A stretch of DNA of 64,000 bases, taken from the NCBI GenBank assembly GCA_034440575.1, contig JAOTOL010000908.1:33501-97500 (forward strand), given 5' to 3'. Positions within the stretch are counted from its first letter, which is position 1. Each line of letters opens with the position of its first letter. Shown piece by piece: positions 44,065 to 55,743 of this stretch. The notes beneath the pieces were generated by a model. That model was not told the DNA's origin. It ran no database searches and worked only from the letters and a program-made list of their open reading frames with translations. Source of the stretch: Imbricaverruca yamaguchii (taxonomy: Eukaryota > Arthropoda > Thecostraca > Neoverrucidae). Position numbers and translations under genes: made by a program.

Positions 44065-44699
44065 ATGAAGTGTGTCGCTGTTCTGCTCGCGCTCTGCGCT
44101 GCCGCCACTGCCGCCCCGCAGCTGTTCCCGCAGCCGTTCCCTGGGAACTTTGGTGGCTCCGCCTCGGGCCAGGCCAACGCCCAAGTCGTGTCGGGAAGTC
44201 AGCAAGGGCCATTCGGTGGCTCCAGTGTAACCTCCGTGAACTCAAATGCTGGGGTGAGTAGTCCTATACATTTCTTGGTAGATGACATTGGCTGATTCAA
44301 CCCACGTTGTCTGTACTAAGTTGTGCTTTATCCAGTAATTTAATACCTATAGTGTATTACATCCTAATTGTTCATTAACCTCCGCAGTCTCTCCTGTCAG
44401 ATTCTCACCCCAAGTGGATTATGTGGCACACCCCACATGGTCCAATGATAAAAGTTCTAATTATTTTGAGTGGGAAAGCCAACATTGAGGTGGTGCTCGC
44501 CCCCAAAGGCATGCAAAGCAACTCCCACGGTCACAGTCTGACATCATCTGTTGTGCAGGGCTCGGCCTTTAACGGTGGCTCCAGCTTCAACTCGGCATCG
44601 GCTAACCAAGCATCAAGTAACGGCCCCTTCGGCAACTTCAACAACGCCAACACCAACGCCAATTCGGTGCAGAACACTCAGCCAGGTTTCCTAGGATAA
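44065..44699 (+). CDS. Secreted uncharged low-complexity protein, copy B (reference copy)
   Basis: Two coding exons: 44065-44253 (63 codons) and 44559-44699 (46 codons plus stop), joined in phase 0 over a 305-nt intron (GGG|GTGAGT ... TTGTGCAG|GGC). The product has 109 residues. Residues 1-16 or 1-17 (MKCVAVLLALCAAATAA) are a clear signal peptide. The mature part starts PQLFPQPFPGNFGG and ends NTQPGFLG, with SASGQANAQV and NANTNANSV segments. It contains only P, Q, L, F, G, N, S, A, V and T: no charged residue, no Cys, His, Tyr, Trp, Met, Ile or Lys. I do not recognise the family; it could be a structural, cuticle, silk-like or adhesive secretion, but no function is shown. The second exon is open upstream of the acceptor (IEVVLAPKG), but that part would bring in charged residues and its acceptors do not keep phase 0, so I leave it intronic. 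Complete promoter and poly(A) signal present. Confidence 0.8.
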
Positions 44700-44956
44700 A
44701 CTGAGTACAACTGTTGCCGATTTGCTGCAGGGACTCGGCTACTTGTTCAGGAACTCAACCGCAGTTCTCTTTCCACTTCATGGTTATTTCTGTCACCTGT
44801 TCATTGGATTGCGAAAATTGAATGATGAAAACTGTTGTTGTTCCAATACAACAATGTCCGATTTCAGCAGCATTTCGTATCAGCCGAATGAGTGTGACCT
44901 CATGTGGCAGGCCATGAAGAGTTTCACAGGTATTATTCATCACATGTCTGTGAAGT

Positions 44957-44962
44957 AATAAA
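44957..44962 (+). terminator. Polyadenylation signal of copy B
   Basis: AATAAA 258 nt after the stop codon. The same position reads AATAAA in copy A (5623-5628), AATATA in copy D (complement of 55744-55749) and AATGTA in copy C (complement of 49617-49622). Confidence 0.7.
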
Positions 44963-45029
44963 CGCCGTCCAGTACCAAAGCAGATGTCGGTAAAATGGAA
45001 ACAAGTCCACCCGATGGGAGGTTCAAAGG

Positions 45030-45805
45030 TTAGCTTTATTTAGTGGATGGCGGAATTAAAGCGATATCGATCGAACGCTAGGCTCGGTTGCTATAGCATA
45101 AATTTCCACCAATTGGTCGTCACTCGACGTGACGTGCTATGCACCAGAAGCACCAGCACCAGAAGGCTACACAATCGAATTATTTGTCATGGACGAAGGC
45201 CATGTCGACCCTTCGGTCACCAATTTTCTTTCATTTTCTCTCAAACCTATCCAAATTTGGTATCAAGCAGTAACCAGTGGTTGACACTCGAGTAGCATCT
45301 CAAACCGAGATATGTCCAGGTGAAAGATTTGATTGAATTATTCGGTGCCATCGCGTTTTGTCGCTATGGTTTCAATTTGAAGAAAATGTAAGTCAATTGT
45401 GTTGTGTCATTCGTGTTTTCTTGTTCTACAGTATCAGAAAGTTCATATTTCGAAGGAATCTCGACGGGTCGAAGTTCAAGCTGATTTCTCCTGTCACCTA
45501 ACTTATTTCTGTGTTTTCCCCAAGCTTACCCAGATCCGCTATCAAGTGTCAGCCCGTCGTGAACACACGAGGAACATTTTTAAAGGGAGTTATGTTAATG
45601 TCAAGCCTGAAGATCAAAGGTTAGTTTGATTTTTTTGATTTCTTTAAGTAGTAATTTCTAAGTTGTCCTAGGTCCGGTGTTTGCACAATTATTGAGTGCA
45701 ATAGGAATTAGGAGGGGCAATTTTTGTTCTCCAGCCGTTGTGATAACAAGCACTCATATCCTGTATGACTACTGGCTCCCCAAGAAGTCCAAGATGACAG
45801 CTTGC

Positions 45806-45859
<54 letters not shown>

Positions 45860-46030
45860 ATATATACCTACATATGCATGCATATATATATATATACATT
45901 CAATTCTTAAAATCTCTCGACTAGATTCCATGGGCGACATATGATCTATAGAGTTGATGCGCCTATAATCTACAATAGCTAACACGACTGGACACCGAAA
46001 TGCATTTCTTGGCTATGTCAGGTACAGCAG
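45030..46030 (+). mobile_element. Composite family H, copy 3 (5' truncated)
   Basis: Begins within a ~290-bp unit right after the gene-B 3' flank, continues through another one to two units, the conserved tail (45660-45800, ctccccaagaagtccaagat), (TA)n at 45808-45856 and the end segment (45900-46030, aatgcatttcttggctatgt). 45040-45290 is almost identical to the reverse complement of 48040-48290. Confidence 0.75.
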
Positions 46031-47190
46031 TGCCAGCCACCTGAGGGAAGTGCAAGTGGCAGGAAGTGCTGTTCCTTACGTAGCGACCACGATTGTGCAG
46101 ACTGTCGGGAGTGCCGCAGGTTCATCTGACGAGATCAGCCGCGAGGGTAGAGGGTGCTGGTCCTCCTGGTGTTATCAAGATGAGGACCGATCTGGCAGGT
46201 TTAGGTAATCCACATCCTGTGATGAAGAAGTGGCATATGATTGACTCACGGATAAGACATTCATAGTGTACACTAATAAACCAATTACAAACCAGGCCAC
46301 ACATAGCTTTATACGAGAGTATGGCGACTCTGCATCACTCAACGGTCGACATGTCGTAAAACCAACAACCACCATAGCTTGATGATGTGGAATGGGAAGT
46401 ACTGAACAATGCTACTATTGTCTTGACGGATTTCGTTGACGGATGGTCAACGAAAAGTGCCGTATTTATGATCACCAGCCAGCAATACAATTGATCACAT
46501 CTAGGATTGCGGCCTGTTGTTCCGACAATGTGGGCTCACCTCTCTGCACCTCCGGTGATCCAGAGGCAACCCGTGTGAAATAGTTTGCTACATAGTAAGT
46601 GGCCAGGAAGAGCCACCTTTAGCATGGCAGCTGTGTCGGCCGGTCGAGGCAATGCCGGCGCGTGAAACGTTAATCATAAAATTTCCTGTTTATTTGAGAT
46701 TTAGTCAGCGTCGGAGCCCTGAATTTTCAGCTGTCGGGATGGGGATTTTGAAAATTGGTCTTTACACCGAAAGAGATCACCGTGAACTGATCCATCCAAA
46801 ATTCACTTTTGTAATCGAGGCTCCAAGTTTCGCGTGAACACAGAAGCCTCTTACGAATGAAATGTTTCATCGTAAACGTATTTTTCTCAATTTGTATCAG
46901 AAAACCAGAAATTTCATTTTTGACACGTTGAGGCTCCCTCTTTACGCCATTCATGGACTGGCACGATTCCTAGATGTCCTCGTGCTTTCTATTAATGTCA
47001 AGAGACAGCTATCAATCTATTGGTAATGGAGGAACCATCATTTCATTTATATACTGAAGATAAACTTCTAAGAGAATTACCAAGCATACTAAAAGCTACC
47101 TACCTAGTCAATCAACGAACTTCACAACATATCTGTCGTCAAAAACCCTCTGAGTGGTATATCAGCAAGTGCTACAAAATTATGTTTCAA
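46031..47190. other. No gene recognised
   Basis: No coding region can be supported. Short open frames show no known motif. Confidence 0.5.
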
Positions 47191-47740
47191 GTCCATCATT
47201 AAGTGGCATGATCCATGGAGACCAGGGGCGGACGATTAGGAGAGGCAGAGTGGGAGTGGCAGTCTCCAAAAACGTTTGAATTTTAGTCTTAACCTTCTGG
47301 GATTACATTAGATATATTGGATATAAATGAGTTCTGTCTTGTTCCCACCCTCGCCCCGGCACACCGAGAAGCTCGCGTCTTTGGTGGAGACTCTTCCACA
47401 CACACCTAAGTTGTATCCCCAGCAAAAACGTCATGTTTGTCTTAAACTTACTTGCATCTTGGCCCTTTCAGAAATTCAAGAATGTCCGTGCCCTGCATCT
47501 TCAGCTTTGCTTTGAAGCTGAATGGAACAATACAGTTGTGGAATCTGTACTCGCAGCATACAGACATCAGCTCAACGCTGCCACGTCATTTCCCATTACT
47601 GACCCTTATCTTTTTATTCGGTATCATTTCAGATTATCGGAGCTGACGTAAACCACGACCACTCTTGATTTTTCAGGTGAAGGTGCCCATCTGAGTGGAA
47701 TTCGCTGCACCTCGTCCTTCATCTCAACAATTTATTTCGC
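47190..47740 (+). repeat. Inverted repeat arm, left
   Basis: Matches the reverse complement of 50865-51250 plus 51600-51720 (landmarks gttctgtcttgttcccaccc and gaattgatttttcaggtgaa-like end). The right arm carries an extra ~350 bp (51250-51600). Gene copy C lies between the arms, and its right-hand similarity to copy D stops at the inner edge of the right arm. Confidence 0.7.
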
Positions 47741-48002
47741 CCCAGGACGCCACTATGAGTGTGAAATTCCTCCCCCGTGTCTTCTTAGGAAATTTTCAGC
47801 CGAAGACGAACCTCCGGTGAAATGGGACGGCTCAGAATTACGGCTACACTTCCTTAGAAGAACTCGATCCGCCAGTGGTGCAAGACATATTTTGATAATT
47901 TCCATCAATCAGCATAACGTAAACCACCATCAGGTAGTAATAGGCGCATTTGCATACGCAAATGCCGCACTTAAGTGCGGCTTGGCAAATACATACATAT
48001 AT
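47741..48002. other. No gene; dispersed repeat piece
   Basis: Contains part of the repeat related to 27955-28185 (gccgaagacgaacctccggt) and a palindrome gccgcacttaagtgcggc at about 47967-47984. Confidence 0.5.
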
Positions 48003-48039
48003 ACATTTATATATATATATATATATAAGTGTTACTGCT

Positions 48040-48920
48040 GTAGATTACTGCTTGATACCAAATTTGGATAGGTTTGAGAGAAAATGAAAGGAAATTGGTG
48101 ACCGAAGGGTCGACATGGCCTTCGTCCATGACAAATAATTCGATTGTGTAGCCTTCTGATGCTCGTGCTTCTGGTGCATAGCACGCCACATCGAGTGACG
48201 TCCAATTGGTGGAAATTTATGCTATAGCAACCGAGTCTAGCGTTCGATCGATATCGCTTTAATTCCGCCATCCACTAAATAAAGCTAACATTTGAACTAG
48301 AAGTTTGACCTACACATGTACCCATTCTCCATGTTGCAGGATGGTTCACAACAGGCTATTATTTGCTACCAGATATGGGCAGGTTTGGGTGAAAACTAAA
48401 AAAAAGGGGGCGACCGAAGAAACATATTTGTGTTGAACCTTTGCCGTTAAGGTGGTAATGTCAGACATATGTACTTCATTCCAGCATGTTCAGTGCAAGC
48501 ATGTGTGGAAAGTGATTCGAACGATAATAAACCCGACTCTGAATGCCGATCCCAATACAAATACGACTCTGCCGAACTCGTCGCTGAATAAGAATACGAA
48601 TACGGCGGAGACATGACGCGCGTGCTTAAGGCTGTCAATGACTTACCTCAATGGTCTTGAAGACAGGAATTTCTAACGTTTGCTCATTTATCACGCGGGA
48701 ACTTTGAGATGGGAGAACCGGGGAAGCTCGGTGATTGGCTCCATCGGCTTTTAGTGGTGATTTTCTTCCATGTACATTTCATGACTTGGCGGCAATGGAC
48801 GGCCCCCAATCCATTTGGGGTCGTCCATTGCCTCCATCCCATTACTCCCTCCAATCATTTTCAGTTTCAGAAAGTAGCGTCCCTGACGCATGTACACCTA
48901 GATAATCCTCTGTGAATAAA
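48040..48920 (-). mobile_element. Composite family H, copy 4
   Basis: On the minus strand: head (48920-48755), spacer (48580-48360) and one ~290-bp unit (48300-48040), ending at a short (TA)n at 48003-48027. The tail segment is missing. The unit is nearly identical to 45040-45290. Confidence 0.7.
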
Positions 48921-49005
48921 TCCGTTGTACGATTTGACCGTGCGTAGGTTTGCACCGTGATCGAATTCCGTGCATATGGACGCGAGTGTATGCCACGCGT
49001 ACTAC

Positions 49006-49124
<119 letters not shown>

Positions 49125-49616
49125 GCCGCAAATGTGCACTCAGTGCCGTGTTGAAACTAACTAGGCAATTATCATGGCCTCGTATTTCTTCGAAACTTTG
49201 CTCGACCAAATAGAGCAGGGAAAATATGTTTTGAAAAGAAAATCCGGAGATAGCTGCATATCTAAGGAAAGCGATCATTGTCTGTGGAGGTTTGCTTTTA
49301 TGCTAATAGTGTTGACTTTGCCGTTCCGATTGCACGTTTGTTGAAATGTTGTTATGCAGGGCAAATTGCCCACAAGACGGTTCTGTGAGGCGGCGCAGTT
49401 TACTCGGTCCCTTGCGTGTGCACCGCCTAAGGGTGCAACTTGCTTGTCTGTCAAATTATGGTCGTATCGTGTACGCTGTCAATGTTCCAAATAATGAGAT
49501 CTCGAGATGTGGGCCTTTGTGATAATTAAAACAGCACATCGATTAGGCTACATTTTTAACACCATCGGGTGGACTTGTTTTCGTTTCTCCGAGATCTGCT
49601 TTGGTATTGGGCGGCG

Positions 49617-50519
49617 TACATTACTTCAAAGATATGTGATGAATAATACCTGTAAAACGCTTCATGGCCTGCCACATGAGGTCACACTCATTCGGCTGAT
49701 ACGAAATGCTGCTGAAATCGAACATTGTTGTATTGGAATAACAACAGTCTTCATCGTTCAATTTTCGCAATGCAATGAACAGGTGAGAGAAAGAACCATC
49801 ATGAAGTGGAAAGAGAACTGCGGTTGAGTTCCTGAAAAAGTAGCCGAGTCCCTGTAGCAAATCTCCAACAGTTGTACTCAGTTTATCCTAGGAAACCTGA
49901 CTGAGTGTTCTGCACCGAATTGGCGTTGATGTTGGCGGTGTTGAAGCTGCCGAAGGGACCGTTGCTTGATGATTGCTGAGCCGAGGCCGAGTTGGAGATG
50001 GATCCACCGTTAAAGGCCGAACCCTGCGCAACAGATGATGTCAGACTGTGACCGTGGGAGTTGCTTTGTATGCCTTTGGGGGCGAGCACCACCTCAATGT
50101 TGGCTTTCCCACTCAAAATAATTATAACTTGTATCCTTGGACCATGTGGGGTGTGCCACATAATCCGTGTGGGGTATGAGGATCTGACAGGAGAGACAGC
50201 GGGGGTTAATTAATAATTAGGGTGGAATACCGCATAGGTATTCAATTATTGTGTGAATCACAGCTCAGCACAGGCAACACGGGCTATTTCAGCCAATATC
50301 ATCTAACAAGAAATGCATAGGACTACTCACCGCAGCATTTGTGTTCACGGAGGTAACATGGGAGGTGCCGAATAGCCCTTGCTGACTTCCATCCACAACA
50401 TGGGCGTTGGCATGGCCCGAGGCGGAGCCGCCAAAGTTCCCAAGGAACGGCTGCTGGAACAGCTGCGGGGCGGCAGTGGCGGCAGCGCAGAGCGCGAGCA
50501 GAACAGCGACACACTTCAT
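49617..50519 (-). CDS. Secreted low-complexity protein, copy C (promoter missing, decaying)
   Basis: Coding exons 50519-50331 (63 codons) and 50023-49883 (46 codons plus stop) have intact splice sites and a 307-nt intron. The signal peptide is identical to that of B. The mature sequence has drifted: three His and one Asp in the first exon (SGHANAHVVDG, GTSHVTS) and Ile changes in the last exon, all absent from B and D. Similarity to copy D upstream stops at about 50858 inside the first intron, where an unrelated inverted-repeat arm begins, so the TATA box and first exon are gone. The poly(A) signal position reads AATGTA. Open frames are intact, so a hitchhiked promoter cannot be excluded, but a silent copy under relaxed constraint is the simpler reading. 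The range includes the 3' untranslated part. Confidence 0.65.
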
Positions 50520-50860
50520 GGTGATCTGAGGAGACTGGGTATTGGTTAAAAGTGCGCAGGTTGCAGTGACAGCTCATGGTGATCTGAGGGCAGGGAAACT
50601 GCAGGTGACCGTGACACATCATGGTGATATGAGGTCACGGAAACGGCAGGTCACATTGACATATCATGGTGATCTGAGATCATGGAAGCGGCAGGTCACA
50701 GTGGTACCTAATGGTTATCTGATGTGAGCGGGTATTCCTGAATCGCACGGTATATTTCAGTGACGTCATGAGTTGGAGATTGAGACCAACCCACCAACAC
50801 ATGAACGATGTGATGTGTGGAACTTACGCATCAGGAGTCATGCATTCAAACCCGTCAGAC
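50520..50860 (-). repeat. Acceptor/start 45-bp array, copy C remnant intron
   Basis: Minus-strand units of the kind gatctcagatcaccatga and cctgccgtttccgtgac, as in copies B and D; truncated at 50858. Confidence 0.75.
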
Positions 50861-50864
50861 GTAT

Positions 50865-51720
50865 TCCAACGAATTCCACTCAGAGGGGCACCTTCAGCTG
50901 AAAAATCAAGAGCGGTCGCGGTTTACGTCAGCTCCGAGAATCTGAAATGATACCGAATAAAAAGATATGGGTCAGTAATGGGAAATGACGTAGCAGCGTT
51001 GAGCTGATGTCTGTATGCTGCGAGTACAGATTCCGCAACGGAATTGTTCCATTCAGCTTCAAAGCAAAGCTGAAGATGTGGGGCTCGGACATTCTTAAAT
51101 TTCTTAAAAAGCCAAGATGCAAGTAAGCCTAAGACAAATATAACGTTTTTGCGGGGGATACAACTAAGGTGTGCATGAAAGAGTCTCCGCCAAAGACGGT
51201 AGATTCTCGGTCCGCCGGGGCGAGGGTTGGAACAAGACAGAACTCATTTATACCCAATATTTATATAGGTGCGTGATCTCGACGACCAGTTTTCGATTGC
51301 AGATTCGTAATTCACATGACGCTATATTTTTTTAATGGCTTATGCGGTTTCGTGGTTCTGCCACCTATCACTGATCACCCCACCCACGGAGCCTCGATCG
51401 AAAACTAATAGGCGCCTTCAAACAATCCTCCTCGTCAACTCAGTATTGTTGCGCGGGGTATAACAGAATATAGTTTCGCACTAGACATGAACTCACGCTC
51501 GCGGCGGTCGATCTACTTAGGTCAAGCTATTTAGAGGTACCAACGTCATGTACGCACACAATCCAACGAGTCGTGCACTTTGCGGCTTCAATTTATAATG
51601 CAATCCCAGAAGGTTAAGACTAAAATTCACACATTTTTGGAGACTGCCACTCCCACCGTGCCTCCCCTAATCGGCCGCCCCTTGTCTCCATGGATCATGA
51701 CACTTAATGATGGTCTTGAA
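50865..51720 (-). repeat. Inverted repeat arm, right
   Basis: Partner of 47190-47740 on the other strand, with ~350 bp of unrelated sequence (51250-51600) in the middle. No gene recognised. Confidence 0.65.
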
Positions 51721-53158
51721 GCAGAATTTTCTAACACTTGCTGACGTACCAGAACCATTCCACAGGAACTCAACCGAAAATTTTCCAATTTGCTGTCCGA
51801 CATTTTTTATTTTCTTGAAAAGTTGTGTACCGGGGGTTTCAAGGGCGAATCATTCATTTATGGTGAACAAAAAATTCCCACAAAAATATTTCACAAGATA
51901 CAGTCTGCAAATTTCCCAAGGTCAGTGATGATGCCTAAATTTGACGACTCATAACTCCAAGGCAAAGAGAGCTATTTCATTGAACTTCTTTTTTTGTTGA
52001 ATTGGAATGAATCAAGTAACAAGTTGGCTATCTCGGATTTTCGATTTTCAATCATGTCACAAGACTCCGTCACCTAGTTTTGCGTCATGACTTTGACCTT
52101 TTGGATGCTGAAATTAAAACTTTCGTGTGATGAGCATTTGAGCCCCATTCATGCTTTTTCATATATATAAATAGAAAAACGTGGCGTTGGACCTTCAAAA
52201 AACACTTTTGGGGCTCCCAATGTTGACATAGCACGCTGTTTGGGACCCCTGCCCGCCGGTAACTTCGAATCTAGTTAGCATACGGTGTCGAAATGGTCCA
52301 GAGTGGCCCCTGTTAACGAAACCTGTCAGTTGGTTTCCGCTACACTGACATCAGGTCACAAGGTCACATGACATTGGGCGTTCAAGTTCATCTGAGGTCA
52401 CGAACACGTTTATGGCTATAACTTTGTCCCTAATTGAGCAAAGGAGCTGAACTCAACACAATTATGTTCGTCACGTCGACACGGTTACAGTGATATATGA
52501 CATGACCCCGATAGGTTAAGTTGAGTCACGCAAACTGACCAGGTTACGGATTTGATCCAACGGGGCCAGGGCATACCTATGTTGTCATCTTTGACCATGG
52601 CTTGCTCAAAATTCTGTTGTAGTATGCCGGTGTAATGTATATGGTGCTGTTGGATGGATCTTCCAATGAGATAAAGTTGTCGCTATTAATGGTGGTTGCC
52701 CCTACGCCGCACAGGAACAAGAACAACTGAGTATTATTTCATGTCATGGGGCATGGCACGATGACATGAACAGCGCGACGCGACGGTATTGAGGCCAATG
52801 TCCAATGTCAATAACACTGCGGAGTGCGCCGTCGCGGAAGGGGAGCGCTCTGGTCTCTACCCTCCCCCCGTCCCTCTATAGGTCGGCGTCTACGTTCGAC
52901 AAACATGGGGTCTGGCCAGTGACCAATAGCATGCGCTGCAGATGTTGGAGACGCAAACAACGGTTTTTTGGCAGAGGCATCGCATCACCAACAGTAAAGG
53001 CGGCGCAAATGACCTTTTTGGTACGGCACGCCTAAAAAACACTCCCCCCCACACCAACAGTCACTTGTCAGTGGGGAGAGTAGTGACTCCCTGTGATGAT
53101 TACTAAGCTGACTTGTCGACAGTGTCAATAGACGTCCTTTGTTTCGAAGACGGGAACG

Positions 53159-53585
53159 ATGTCTCGTCCTTTCTGCTGTGACCCGTGTAAGCGGTATAAG
53201 AAGAAAATGTATAAAGGTGTTAAATTGGCACCCAAAAATCTGGTCCAGATAGTCAATGATCCCCGGTTACGTGTTGACAGTTATCTGTGTGATTCTTGCC
53301 GAAAGAGTCTAACGAAGGATCAAGGCAGCCTACCAGAAGAGGAAAACAGTCTGGGCAGTCAAAACCTTTCTCGCCGGGCAGCTTGTGACAAAGATCAAGT
53401 TTTTATATGTCACAAAAGAGGAAGTGCAGAAGGCTGAGCGGAAGCTGAATGGCCTCTTCACCAAAGCCGTGACGATCAAGGGAACAAGAACGCACCACAG
53501 GTTCTGCCCTGTGCGTCAGAAAATAATGCGGATCCACGTCCTCTCAGAAGACAAGACTGGCAAGCATGTCAATGTGTTGAAGTGA
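53159..53585 (+). pseudogene. Cys-rich (C-x2-C ... C-x2-C) ORF inside foldback element
   Basis: Starts at ATG 53159. The N-terminus has CCDPCKRYKKK and, about 33 residues later, YLCDSCRKSLTK, giving a paired C-x2-C arrangement typical of a small zinc-binding domain, with many Lys/Arg between. The frame then diverges: from about 53385 the next frame carries KFLYVTKEEVQKAERKLNGL and RTHHRFCPVRQKIMRIHVL to a stop at 53585. Either a one-base frameshift separates two halves of one protein or only the first 92 residues are coding. Its location between inverted arms suggests an element-encoded DNA-binding protein. I do not recognise the family, and there is no functional evidence. Confidence 0.4.
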
Positions 53586-53790
53586 TATGTTGGTGCGCTG
53601 GTGTCGTATTCTATCGATACGAATATGTCAATAGGCACCTGCCATTTTACGTATAGTCATGCAATCAGTACAAGAACACAAGGTCGTCAAACATGTCAAA
53701 GTGGTGAAGTGATATGTTGGTGCGCTGGTGTCGTGTTCTTCTCTCGACAGGTATATGTATATGTCAATAGGCACCTGTAATTACATCGGT
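53565..53790 (+). repeat. Direct repeat of ~70 bp beside the Cys-rich ORF
   Basis: tgaagtgatatgttggtgcg ctggtgtcgt...tcaataggcacctg occurs at about 53578-53645 and again at 53704-53780. Confidence 0.8.
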
Positions 53791-54719
53791 GACCTGACCT
53801 CAGGTCACGTGACCTAACTTGACCCATCGGGGTCCTCCCACGTATCACTGTAACCGTCTAGATGTGACGAACACAATAACATGTGGCTCTGCTGTTTAGC
53901 TCCTTTATGGATACAGTTTCAGCCAAAAATAAATTCGTGACCGCAGATCCAATGACCTTGAACACATAATGTCAATGTCACCTTATGACCTGATGACAGT
54001 ATAACAGGCACAAACCGTTAGGTTTCGTTGTCGGGAGCCACTCTGAATCATTTCGAAACCGTATGCCAAATAGATGCGAAGTTATCGTCGGACAGGGGGC
54101 TAACCAGCGTGTTGTGTCAGCATTGCGATACCCAACAGTACTTTTTACAGGTCGAACCCCGCGTTTTTTATTTTTATTTGAAATGACCTGAATGAGGCTC
54201 AAATCGTCATCAGACGAAAGTGGTTATTTCAGCAGGCAAAAGGACAAGGTCACGCCCCAAATGATAGGTCACGAGGTGACGTGACCTAATAAATTGAAAA
54301 TCGAAAATACGAGATAGCCAAGTTGTTCCTTGATTCATCCCAATTCAATAAAAAGTGTAATGAAATAGCTCTTTTAGCCTCTGTGTTATGGGTCGTCATG
54401 GTTAGGCCTCCTCACTGACCTTGGGATGTTTGCCAAGACTGTACCTTGGGAAATTTTTTTGGGGATTTTTTTTTGTCATCATAAATGAATTGTTCGCCCT
54501 TGAAAGCCCCGGTACACAACTTTTCAAGAAAATAAAAGATGGTCGGACAGCACCCGCCGGCTGAGTTACCATGGAATGTCTCACCACTCCGAGGGCTTTT
54601 GACGACAGATAGGTAGTGAAGTCCGTTGACTGACTAGGTAGGTACCTTTTAGTAATGCTGGTCATTCTCTTGAAAATGTATCTTCACTATATAAATGAAA
54701 TGATTCGATTCAACAGCCC

Positions 54720-55090
54720 ACCCCTCATGTTTTTTCGCGGATAGCGGAAGAACGGCGCGGGGCAGCGCGCCCAAATTTGGATACCTTTTCTCACGTCAAC
54801 TTGACATGTTCATTCAAAACTTTTAGGTCAGGTCATTTAGAGTCAACGAGTTAGTCAGGGTCAAGTGAGGCCACCTACAAAGAAGTTCAACCAGTCGTCA
54901 CGCTTTAACGGATGCAGATGCTTTAATGAAACTTTCGGCGTTTGCTTATCTTTACGGATGCAACAAAACGTACGAGCTGAATTTTGCATTTTTTTCCCGT
55001 ATTTGACTACCTATAAATTTTGCGTATTTACCAAATTGCAGGTCAAATACAGGATTCTGGCTAAAGTAATCATTTTTTATTAGGGCAAGT
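54720..55090 (-). repeat. Dispersed repeat, inverted copy
   Basis: The reverse complement resembles 4130-4560 and 59820-60220 (gctttaacggatgcagatgc against gcatatctgtatccgttaaagc-like sequence). It lies between the foldback element and the 3' flank of gene copy D. Confidence 0.65.
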
Positions 55091-55199
55091 ACACTTCCAA
55101 CAACGTTTCTCGGTCTGCTTTACCCACTGGAAAATAAAAATTAAGGAAAACTTGAAAACGCAAAATTTGGAAATTTCAAAGTTTTTGTTCTTGAAATTA

Positions 55200-55743
55200 A
55201 TGACACGTTCTTGCTGGTAGTGGAACCGATGTTTGGCGTTCCATGCACCGCCAGTGTGCACTCAGTGCCGTATGGAAACGAAAGAGGAAAATATCACAGT
55301 GTTGAATTTATTCGAAATTTTGCCCGACCAAACAGAGCAGGAGAAATATGTTTTGAAAAACAATCCGGAGATAGCTGCATGTCTAAGGAAATCAAGCATT
55401 GTCTGTGGAGGTTTGGTTTTATACTAATAGTGTTGACTTTTCCGTTCCGATTACATGTTTGTTGAAATGTTCTTTTTCTATGTAGGGGCAAATTGCCCAC
55501 GGGACAGTTCTGGGAGGCGGCGTAGCTTATTTGGTCCCTTGCGTGTGCACCGCCTAAGGGTGCAATTTGCTTGTCTGTCAAATTATGGTCGTATGTTATT
55601 CGCTGTCAATGTTCCAAATAATGAGATCTCGACATGTGAGCCTTTGTGATAATTAAAACAGCACTTCGATTAGGCTACATTTTTAACACCATCGGGTGGA
55701 CTTGTTTTCGTTTCTCCGACATCTGCTTTGGTATTGGGCGGCG
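55200..55743 (-). repeat. Downstream flank of copy D, part of duplication unit
   Basis: Matches the downstream flanks of C (49130-49610) and A (5640-6165) in the appropriate orientation. Open frames on the plus strand here and at 55646-55954 are antisense to the 3' untranslated region and are conserved only because the DNA is duplicated. Confidence 0.75.

Larger units (their letters stand above)
51740..54590. mobile_element. Foldback element with ~0.8-kb inverted arms
   Basis: Left arm 51740-52560 and right arm 53800-54590 are reverse complements with roughly 75-80% identity by eye. Paired landmarks: ttgctgtccgacattttttatt (51790) with ggtcggacagc (54541); gttacagtgatatatgacatg (52484) with cacgtatcactgtaac (53839); aggagctgaa (52441) with ttagctccttta (53896). 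The central ~1.2 kb holds a Cys-rich ORF (53159). Long arms of this type occur in several DNA-transposon groups; I cannot assign one, and no transposase catalytic core is visible. Confidence 0.7.

Noticed and set aside
44421..44558. Open upstream extension of the last exon (contains IEVVLAPKG) conserved in four copies
   Set aside because: No acceptor keeping phase 0 with the first coding exon except TTGTGCAG|GGC; the extension adds charged residues unlike the rest of the protein; the whole intron is equally conserved. RNA data could overturn this.
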